From: Chondrosia reniformis
Taxonomy: Eukaryota > Porifera > Demospongiae > Chondrillida > Chondrillidae
Length of the DNA: 64,000 bases
Assembly: GCA_947172415.1 (NCBI GenBank)
Contig: OX359190.1
Coordinates: 7,812,001 to 7,876,000 of the forward strand
Reading direction: 5' to 3'
A program made the translations under genes and the position numbers. Below the pieces are notes generated by a model. That model was not told the DNA's origin. It saw only the letters and a list, made by a program, of their open reading frames with translations, and did no database searches. This document shows, in pieces, positions 54,701 through 61,890 of this stretch. Every line of letters begins with the position of its first letter. The stretch's first letter is position 1.

Positions 54701-55823
54701 GTTGTATGATTCATGCACAGCTAATGCTTCACTGTATGTGTAACATCATTTCTAGTTTCTGTACTTTTTATGGAGCATGAACTAGTGTATTTTAAAACCA
54801 TTTTGATTTCGCAATCTCCAACACGATCGCTTGCCTTATAAAGGCCAATTATAGCATGGCTGGTCTATCTTTAACAATACATAGCCTTTTTCCGGCCGTT
54901 TTCAGCCTATTTCGGATTTTCGCTCCTATATAAATGTATAGGGAATACGAAACAACCGATACCATCCCTACATAGAGAGTACTACCGTACTCTCTGATAT
55001 ACACAATCGTCATAACCACTGTCCCATGAACGTTTCCCACAGCCATCAGATGCACTCTGCTTCGCACATTTCAGTAATTCTACATAGCCACTATTTAATA
55101 TTGCTAAAGAAAAGGTCATAGTCGATGATGTAAAGGATACCCAGCTACCAAGCCATATAATTGTTAGTGGTTGATCTGTAATCTGTAAACATTGTGTATC
55201 TATATGTACCTCAACAACCAATGGCCTTCAGAATAAGGTAAAGCGGGGTTATTTGGAACAGACCTTATTTAACTAGACCTAGCTGAACACAAGGGCCTAG
55301 GTAGCATACTTCAGAATGAACACTTGATTGTCTTTAAATAGGCTGCATCAACAGCGCTCGTCTTGCTGTTAGAAGGAAAGCTTTGTTCCAAGTTACCCTC
55401 CTGTCGTTCCACTTCACCCTACACCTTTAATCACTCTTTTTCGACCGTTACAGGCATAGGACAAATGCTCAGGCACAGATATCGCTTACTATGTTGCTGC
55501 TACAAAAAGCCCAAGGTATTCATGGAAGTACTAAGAACATCATCTATTCCAAATTGTTAATTAGCTAAGGGAAAGTTAGCTCAACAAAAACAGGACTTGG
55601 ACATGGATATAAACTCGTCTTAAAATGGCCGGTGTGTTTAGTCATAAAATATCTCGTAGTCTAGACTGTCTATGGTTTAACAAATAAGTAGTACATACAA
55701 CAGCTGCGAGAATACACGTACTGGTCTAGCAATGCATACATAATACATTACTACCAACTTACGTGTAACGTGAAGGAGATTAAACGCGGCCAGGAATAAC
55801 AGAACTAGCGTTGCGCACGGCAT
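39337..55823 (-). CDS. Adhesion GPCR with mucin-like stalk and FN3 array (aGPCR-2)
   Basis: Minus-strand paralogue of aGPCR-1 with a longer ectodomain. In order: signal exon 55763-55823, N-terminal module 52798-53180, Thr/Ser exon 52262-52409, FN3-type exons 50998-51330, 50481-50777, 50188-50418, 49431-49697 and 48948-49241, a mucin-like repeat exon 47368-48321, HRM-like/Cys-rich exons 46820-47037, 46356-46449, 46139-46260 and on down to about 43440, GAIN exons, GPS exon 41637-41846, 7TM exons (about 39975-41530) and a tail ending at 39337. The FN3 and mucin exons all have phase 1-1, so the array can grow or shrink without loss of frame. The GPS has an intact HLT site. Two introns carry large unique insertions (45232-45825 and 53280-54600). 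Likely a cell-surface adhesion/recognition receptor; ligand unknown. Confidence 0.8.
39975..41530 (-). CDS. aGPCR-2 seven-transmembrane exons
   Basis: Same exon series as 21320-22875, with nearly identical helices, for example LPLFCFTWVIGLFAIAPGQA (TM6; W where aGPCR-1 has R), FAILFIVANSLQ and GFLIFVLHVLRHEKIW (TM7). Confidence 0.85.
41637..41846 (-). CDS. aGPCR-2 GPS exon
   Basis: 210-nt exon encoding CVFWNPDANKGTGGWSRSG and TQVTCETVHLTSFVVLVSLV. At protein level it is identical to the aGPCR-1 GPS as far as I can see, including the HL-T cleavage site. GAIN exons continue upstream to about 43287. Confidence 0.85.
43440..47037 (-). CDS. aGPCR-2 cysteine-rich ectodomain exons
   Basis: Same Cys-rich/HRM-like/TSP3-like exon series as aGPCR-1: CGGDEEWESLDLSQCTF, CNVPGLWESVDISRCTF, CTLDTDGDKIADYK and CEIDSDGDGIPDSE. 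Here the first acidic loop has the canonical DGD, where aGPCR-1 reads DDD. Confidence 0.65.
45232..45825. mobile_element. Unclassified 0.6-kb insertion into a (TA)n tract
   Basis: This interval is absent from the same intron of aGPCR-1 and is flanked on both sides by (TA)n, as if inserted into it. It has two perfect hairpins: cctccgttt/aaacggagg near 45420-45443 and gtgacgtt/aacgtcac near 45744-45763. There is an (aaat)n run at 45280-45303. Part of its start (agtgcaagttacaatatact) also occurs at 48560. It has no coding potential that I can see. Confidence 0.6.
47368..48321 (-). CDS. aGPCR-2 mucin-like exon, 9 x 31-residue repeat
   Basis: A 954-nt exon (phase 1-1) made mainly of nine tandem 93-bp units encoding SSRSAETTSSESYGSSVVTT then SEVLSSESSSI. 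Nearly every residue is Ser, Thr, Glu or Val, so heavy O-glycosylation and an extended stalk are expected. Units differ at a few positions, GAA/GGA (Ser-Ile-Ser versus Ser-Ile-Pro) and TTA/TTG (Leu/Pro region), that partly alternate along the array. The exon is absent from aGPCR-1. Confidence 0.85.
48948..49241 (-). CDS. aGPCR-2 FN3 exon (fifth)
   Basis: 294-nt phase 1-1 exon: PPLDLRTIPARDSVILTWDP, GYLIKYQLSG, GVTYSFTVAAINSNGTG. Canonical FN3 spacing. Confidence 0.85.
49431..49697 (-). CDS. aGPCR-2 FN3/Ig-like exon (fourth)
   Basis: 267-nt exon with ITLTAPARSSFLTYKCTIST and NGLSPYVTYTVECTSSNGED. It contains three Cys (one in YKC, two downstream), so it may be an Ig-like variant of the FN3 fold. 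Phase 1-1. Confidence 0.65.
50188..50418 (-). CDS. aGPCR-2 FN3 exon (third)
   Basis: 231-nt exon: VPGAPTNLIISPPSNTGGLP, VKYKVYRDG, NTQYTVRVVAFNDLGDGGEV. The donor is a weak GTTGTT but the length keeps the frame. The domain is slightly short for an FN3. Confidence 0.75.
50481..50777 (-). CDS. aGPCR-2 FN3 exon (second)
   Basis: 297-nt exon: KPSLQVTWSAPSSDRTITSY, KIDYRNG, GTLYQVRVRAVSDLGDGAWS. Classic FN3. Phase 1-1. Confidence 0.85.
50998..51330 (-). CDS. aGPCR-2 FN3 exon (first)
   Basis: 333-nt exon, counterpart of the only FN3 in aGPCR-1: PSLTVSWTTVSGSGITYSVR and GLTQGTMYYIWVAAVSYDGQ. Phase 1-1. Confidence 0.85.
51668..51803. repeat. Foldback sequence in an aGPCR-2 intron
   Basis: Counterpart of 28745-28885 with additional mismatches in the arms. 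Confidence 0.55.
52262..52409 (-). CDS. aGPCR-2 short Thr/Ser exon
   Basis: 148 nt (phase 0 to 1): ATVTIPLLEVELTVLPSSRM then ITSSATPSTSSATPSTYGLE. The repeat is only two units long here, against about eight in aGPCR-1, and the exon stays in frame. Confidence 0.65.
52798..53180 (-). CDS. aGPCR-2 exon 2, N-terminal module
   Basis: 383 nt (phase 1 to 0): TTQPSPSETILPTSSPISVS, CNSLDDLSDKLANSELGGRC, LNLTVVGQRAIADISISQGS. Unrecognised beta-rich module with several Cys; the counterpart of 29978-30363. Confidence 0.65.
53424..54505. repeat. 30/31-bp G-rich minisatellite array, about 36 units, with higher-order repeat
   Basis: Same unit as at 1168. A variant block (gacagtttgccctctctccc then ttcccccctgaagacagtta) occurs at 53476 and again at 53811, exactly 335 bp apart. 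The variant gcccatcctc recurs at 53671 and 54029. An eleven-unit block was therefore duplicated as a whole. The array sits in aGPCR-2 intron 1, G-rich on the sense strand. Confidence 0.9.
54600..54780. repeat. Foldback element remnant, mostly the minus-oriented arm
   Basis: atctctacatctggcaacat at 54609 is the end of the plus arm. It is followed by the minus arm (caccatgcaaaatactacca ... cacagctaatgcttcactgt). Confidence 0.6.
54781..55762. other. Duplicated non-coding DNA (aGPCR-2 intron 1)
   Basis: Near-identical to 2346-3315. No exon supported. Confidence 0.55.
55763..55823 (-). CDS. Signal-peptide exon 1 of aGPCR-2
   Basis: ATG at 55823 (minus) opens MPCATLVLLFLAAFNLLHVT with a GTAAGT donor in phase 1. 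It fits the phase-1 acceptor of exon 2 at 53180. The only change from the other two copies is Ser2 to Pro, which does not harm a signal peptide. Confidence 0.6.
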
Positions 55824-55889
55824 TACTTTCCCTAAGGACAATCTGTGACCGCCAGAACTTGTGTAAAACCTTGTGCACGTATTTTTTAC

Positions 55890-56385
55890 TACCGTATAAT
55901 TCGGGAAATTTTCGTGTTAAAATATTATCGTGGTTTTTGGTCAATCACGAAAATACGTTGAGAAATTGGAGATTACGAAAGGGATCATCCTTGCGTTGCA
56001 GGTATCGCAGTAGAGCCATTTTCAGCTGTTTGTGTGGCCGTATGTTATATATACGTAGATCGTACAACACGTTAATATTTCGTTGCTTGTGCACGTATTT
56101 CTTACTACCGTATAATTCGGGAAATTTTCGTGTTAAAATATTATCGTGGTTTTTGGTCAATCACGAAAATACGTTGAGAAATTGGAGATTACGAAAGGGA
56201 TCATCCTTGCGTTGCAGGTATCGCAGTAGAGCCATTTTCAGCTGTTTGTGTGGCCGTATGTTATATATACGTAGATCGTACAACACGTTAATATTTCGTT
56301 GCTAAAAATATTTCGTGTGAGAAATTTTCGTTGTTTGGGCCAACCACGAAAATATTTAACAACGAAAATTTCCCGAATTACGTTA
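55890..56385. mobile_element. TIR MITE (copy 3) with a 215-bp internal tandem duplication
   Basis: Both TIRs are present (ccgtataattcgggaaattt ... aaatttcccgaattacg). About 215 bp, from cttgtgcacgtattt to atatttcgttg, occurs twice (55871 and 56086). The duplicate begins in DNA just outside the left TIR, so it was made after insertion. The open frame 55811-56305 is only a product of this duplication. Confidence 0.8.
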
Positions 56386-57433
56386 TTATTAGAACATAAA
56401 GCAGTAAATTTGTCAACATGTAAGTCACAAGCTGCTTTGTTAGTCATATTTTCAGACTTGCAAGTCTGTAACATATACTGATATATCTTAATAATATCTT
56501 TACACACTGCACTTCAAAAGATTATGTTAATTTTGTCCAAAGGCTGCAAGATTAGTTATGCATGGATCAGGGCAAACTTGTACCAGGTTACGAGGCAGTA
56601 AAGTGAAGAAATTGTTATTATTGAGATATATACCTATAACATTACACCAATGAGGAAAAGGAATCGTGTATATTATATATTATACTTACTGTAACATATT
56701 TTCCACATGTAGCAGGCTCCATGTCAACTTTAATTACGTACAATTGTGAATGTGAGGATTGTCTTAGAAATTATGCCAGAGCTGGTAATAATTTCGTTTG
56801 CCAGTTCAGTAGTTCTATAGTGTAATAGCAGATTTATTAATCTCAAAAGTAAGCTTAAGCAATATAGATACTTACCCAAGAATTGCCTGATTCAGAAGTA
56901 AAATTACCATAAATGTATATTCCCCGGCCCCCAGGTTGATCTCCAGTTGGTTTTACTATGCGTGTAACGTTAACCTCTGCCCAAAGCTGATCCAACAACA
57001 CAAGATATTCCAATGCAATCTGTTTCAATAGTACATGTGACAGAATCTAAATTCTCAGAAGCTTTAAGTGCTTTCTCAATAGCCTTCATTAGAGGGCATG
57101 TATTACAATCACAAAGGATGGGGAATGGAGAGGTTAAAGGTGATCTTGTATACTTGTCGATGTTATAGAAAATGTAAAGGTTATAAGTTGTTCTGAAATC
57201 ATTGTGAAAGAAGTTTCAATTAGGACAAGGCAAAGTGGTATACCAGGTTTCGAGACAGTATAACGGCACTGTTATCGTTGAACTGCATTACATTGATACC
57301 TATAATATACATTTGATATGAAAAAGAATACGTATATATTCCAAGTAATGTAGTACATATATGAAAAATCTATATATACACCATTTTCCTACATGCTATA
57401 TGTCTATTCTGTAAAAAAGCCTATTGGGGAACT
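56386..57433. other. Intergenic DNA between aGPCR-2 start and NLR-2
   Basis: Near-identical to 3735-4775. No gene. Confidence 0.5.
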
Positions 57434-57560
57434 AAACCTGAAGAGAGCTTTGGATGAAGATACAGGAGTCTTTTCTTTCTTCTTTCATCTTCTTCTCCAC
57501 TGGGTCAGACAGCTGTTTCTGGGAATTGCACCTACATCAGTGTTCCTGGGAGTCTTTGTC
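57434..57560 (+). mobile_element. SINE-like dispersed repeat (unit 3 copy)
   Basis: Same insertion as 4776-4900, inherited by duplication. Confidence 0.55.
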
Positions 57561-57721
57561 TTTTCTTTATCTTGATCTTCTGTGCATGAATCTCCTTGTC
57601 ATATGCACATATGGAAAACCCTGTAATTAACTACTCATATAGCAACTTACAGCAACATTTATTCCACAATTTGCGGCGGGTTCAATGATGTTATTAAGGC
57701 AATTGTAATAGTATTAAAGAT

Positions 57722-57817
57722 TGCTTGGCTCGTACACTTTTAAGTGGTTAGTCGGCCCGTCGATAATTGCGCGGGGGCGAGTAAGTAGGGTCTAGCAGAA
57801 AATCACTTGGAGGTTCT
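57722..57817 (+). promoter_or_regulatory. CpG-rich 5' flank of NLR-2
   Basis: Conserved counterpart of 7786-7888 (tcggcccgtcgataattgcg). Because of an upstream deletion it is now about 2 kb from the aGPCR-2 start, in head-to-head arrangement. Confidence 0.35.
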
Positions 57818-58012
57818 ATGGTTTTTTGCGGCGATCCGACGATGATTTCAGCTGAAGCGTCTTGTGAATTTGTGCCTAAAGGAAGCCCTCAAAAGTACGA
57901 AAAGACAAGAATATACTCGAGTATGTGGACAGCCGTGCTACTGGCCTCCCCTTGTACGTATAGGCGCCCGTTTACTGGTGCGAAATCGGTAGCTACGGCG
58001 GGCAGGAAGTAG
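57818..58012 (+). CDS. Short conserved ORF / candidate 5' exon ahead of NLR-2
   Basis: ATG at 57818; the first 30 codons match those at 7889. It then continues into sequence missing from unit 1 (57907-58265). A GTATGT at 57920 could be a splice donor. The function and link to the NLR are unproven. Confidence 0.3.
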   Translation: MVFCGDPTMISAEASCEFVPKGSPQKYEKTRIYSSMWTAVLLASPCTYRRPFTGAKSVATAGRK

Positions 58013-59947
58013 GGGATAGCAAGCCAGACTAGCATAAACCCGAAACCAAGCGACTCTTTGGCAAGCGTGGGCAGCTTGTATCTTCTTAAATGTGTCCAAC
58101 ACAATGGCGTGCAGAAAAACTGTATAAATTTAATGCAACCTTGAAACGGCCATATGCAAGTTTTACAATTGGAAGTCAATAGTAGCTATTTGCTATAAAA
58201 CACACATTATAAGTGGTATGCTAAGTTTATTTTCGATGTTTAAGCATCCAAGTATTTGAATCAACCATCCCAGAGCCGCCATAAGCTATTTAACTCAAAT
58301 TGCTTGTATAAATTTTAATGAATGATAGTGGCTATCACAATCCGGTGTTATTTTATACTATAGATCTAAACCAAAAATAAAAAATGGGACCCAATGTGAA
58401 GGAGAAAAATCTTTAAATACTCAATCAAATATTGATATGAGTGAAAAAGAATTGAAAGAAATCCCAGGTGAGTCAAAAATACGAATGTTGCTCAAAGCAT
58501 AGCATTTTAAATTTGTACAAATATTGCAATTCCTACTACAGGGTTAGGGCTAAAGCATACAACACCTACCTGCCTCCACTGTAATCTTCTATTGTCCCTA
58601 CACTAGCTTTTCTTATACCTAAACAAAAGTAATCTCTAACCCACACTGCATTTCTATGTTTTACAAAAAGCATAAACATGGAAATATAATCATGCAGAAT
58701 CAAATTTACAGTAACTACAAAAGTGGTCAGAAAAATGCACAAATATTCCATTATTTTTATTCCGACATTGTTATAGATTCTCCAAAAGAAGTTAAAGATT
58801 TTATAAAAGATGAAACTTTTATTCGTTATCTACATTCCTGTGATTTCAAATCTCTATCATCTGTTTTGCACTGCAAAGAAGTTATTAGTGAGGAGCAACT
58901 AGACAAATTACAAAATACGTGTATTAGCAAAAGGGAAGCTGCTAATGCCTTCTATGCACTTTTAGTACAAGATCCTAGTGCTAAGAAGTTAGAAAAATTA
59001 GCTGAAGTTTTGATAACTGAATCTGCTGGCCATGACTGTCACAAGCGCTTAGCACAATATATTGAAACACGATTCCTGGCTAAAGGTAGGATTTTGTGCA
59101 TTAAACTTTGTGTCCTATCATTCCCCAATCTAAAATTTCTCTTATCATTTAATGTACATAATACATATAGGTGCCTGTAAGAATCAAGAAAAAGACAAAG
59201 TTCAGGTCAGAATATATACAGCAGTAAAATTGTGAATATTTTATTCGATTTAGTAGAGAATGGTATGTGATTAATGTATATTCATAGGTAAGGGTGGGCA
59301 GTATATGACATATGACATATGTACGTAGGAGACAGAACACTGACAAACTGTAGCAGATTTGCATTCCTTTAGGTATAGACTATTAGTCATAGTTGGAAAA
59401 AAAGTATTTTGATATCCCTAATTCATGTACATGCAGATACCATTTTTTGCATATATAAATAGTGAAATTATAGTAATACTGCCAACCCTTATTCATAAGT
59501 TTTTAGTACAATTTGTATTGGTAACAGTGTTACTTCTTGATTTACTTTATTACCAGTGCCTTTCCTAATATAAATATTAAATCTTAAAAATTATGTAAAA
59601 ATCTCTGCTCTTTTTTAGGAAAGCAGGAGAATCTTAGATAAAATTTACAAATTATCTGCCCATGAAGACAGCTGGATGCCACCTATTGATCATGAGTGCC
59701 ATGGTTTAGAGTTACTTCCTGCACAGTTTATTGAGGTTAAGCAATCAGATATTAAGAACTTCAAAGAAAATTTAGAAGCTGAAAAAGAGCCAATTCAGTA
59801 TGCAGATCTATTTTCCAGTTTTGACTCCCAAAAAGTTGCAATGTTAATTGAGGGTGAGCCTGGTATTGGCAAAACCCTTTTTACCAAGAAATTGTGCAGG
59901 GACTTGGTTGAGGGAAAAATTAGACATACATTTACACTGGTGATTAG

Positions 59948-60281
59948 TTAGTAGATTAGTTAGATTAGATGGAGTGCGAGAGATGGAAGGATGAGCGAGT
60001 GGACCTTTTTCAGTCATTGTCACGGGTAGCACTGGGGTTTGATTTGATGACTGATGATGATAAACTATTTGCCATTCTGGATCAAGGATGCAAGCATCAC
60101 TCAATCCTTAAGATTATTTTGAAGATGTGGACTGCTAGATTTAGTTGACCTTTTTGATTGATGACTTAATGTTTTGTTGAACTGATTTATTTGTCATGAT
60201 GTATTGGTGTGTGCCTCATAGGACAGTTTGTCCTAGTGCTATGCACGTGGCACGTTAAATAATAATAATAATAATAATTAG
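59948..60281 (+). mobile_element. 5'-truncated LINE tail inserted in the NLR-2 NACHT exon
   Basis: The insertion splits the codons read as TLVIRVV in NLR-1. It has a short open end (CERWKDERVDLFQSLSRVAL, then ILKMWTARFS-stop) resembling a LINE ORF2 C-terminus, a 3'UTR and an (AAT)n tail. ATTAG occurs on both sides (59943-59947 and 60277-60281) as a 5-bp target duplication. At the 5' junction the target-like gattag is repeated several times. Confidence 0.85.
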
Positions 60282-61759
60282 AGTGGTTTTAAAGGTTCTC
60301 AAGGACACTCCCTTAGAACTAAGGAGTCTTATCCATAGTTGTACAGCAGATGTTAACTATTCACTTGCTCAAGAAGAAGTAGCTCTTATAGATAGTGCTA
60401 TAAGTGAAAGCTTTGGGTAAGGGGTTCTTTTTGTTTTTGATGGTTTTGATGAGCTTTCGAGGAAATTGCAGAAGAATTCCTTGATTACTAAAATTATTAC
60501 AAGCAAGGAATATACTTGTCGCGAGTCTTCTTTTATTGTCACCTCAAGACCTGTTGCATCATATGCTGTTTGCAAGCATAAAACTATATCTAAAAAAATT
60601 AAAATAATAGGGCTTGATGAATCTAATCAGTCACAGCTAGTTGCTGCTTATGGTAACCAGAAATTTGCATTTGCTCCACTATACAAAAGTGTTAGCAAAA
60701 ATCCATTCTATTTAAAATTGCTTTGCATTGTACACGGGTATTTATTAAGTGCTTCTGAAAATATTCCTCATCTAAGTAAGACAGAAATCATTATTAATGT
60801 TGTCTTCTTGGTAATTCAACGTTATTTGTGCAAAAGCAATGGCAAAAATGACCCTGAAGATTTTGTGAAGAGTTTGGAGGACATTTGTAACCATAAGGAA
60901 GTAGGAAGTCAATTTGTTAGGCTTTGCAATCTGGCTTTAAAAGAAATTGCAAGTGGTAGCTCTTCTTTATCAGGAAAAGCTTTTAGTTCACAGGATGATT
61001 TTTTTAGTTGTCTTGTATATAAACGCATTGGCATAGAGCAGTCATTTTACTTTGTACATGATATTTTTAAAGAACTATTTGCTGCCTATGCCTTGGTTTG
61101 TTTACCCCAGCAAGGATTTGTTGAAAATTCCAAGTTAGCAAACGAATTTGTTGAAAGAGAATTTATTTTTCACTGTAGAGACAAATGTTTTTACTTTGGT
61201 GACATACAGAGTACGTATGTCTAGTTCAGTCTTTGAATTTTACTGTGGCCTTGGAGGTTTGAGCAATGCAGTGGTTCAAGAAAACCTACTTCAAGGGCTC
61301 AAACAGAGCTATGGAACTGTTTCAACTATGTCAGATGAAAGTGCATTGTATTACTTATGTAAACTCTACCAAGAAAATCAAAGCAAATTTCCTGATGTTC
61401 TATACTCCAAAATCGTTGAAGAAACAGGCCCTGAATGGTTCATAGATACCAGTGTCTTCCATAACCCTTTATTTAATGACACTGAACTTTTTCTTTTGCA
61501 TTTTATAAACTATCCACCAAAGCACTGTGATCATAATGTAACTGGATTACATTTTAAAAAAATCTCTATTCATTCCCTGATAGAGTTTCTTCCTAAGTTG
61601 AAGGTGGCTATTTCTTCTCTCATTTTGGAGGAAATTGTAGATATGGATGGTTGGTTGTACTTATTTAAGTGATGTATAGTTTAATCTCTTACAGCTGTGG
61701 TTCCACTTTTCTTTTTAATGCATATATATAGCCTTAAATTTTTTAGAGAGCTAAGGATC

Positions 61760-61890
61760 TAAGAATTAAAAAAAGACTTCAAGGGTCACTGATGAAGGGT
61801 GGTATTCTCAAAATCAGCTGTCTGACCCAGTGGAGCAAAGACAAAAGAAGATTCCTGTATCCTCATCCAAAGCTCTAGGTTTAATTTTCA
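61760..61890 (-). mobile_element. SINE-like repeat in an NLR-2 intron
   Basis: Same insertion as 11480-11612, inherited by duplication. Confidence 0.55.

Noticed and set aside
55811-56305. 164-codon plus-strand ORF with an internal repeat
   Set aside because: It lies in a MITE and its internal duplication; the other copies have only short fragments of it.
57889-58179. 96-codon minus-strand ORF with a hydrophobic stretch
   Set aside because: Overlaps the 5' region of NLR-2 on the other strand, and the interval is missing from unit 1. No splice context or homology recognised.
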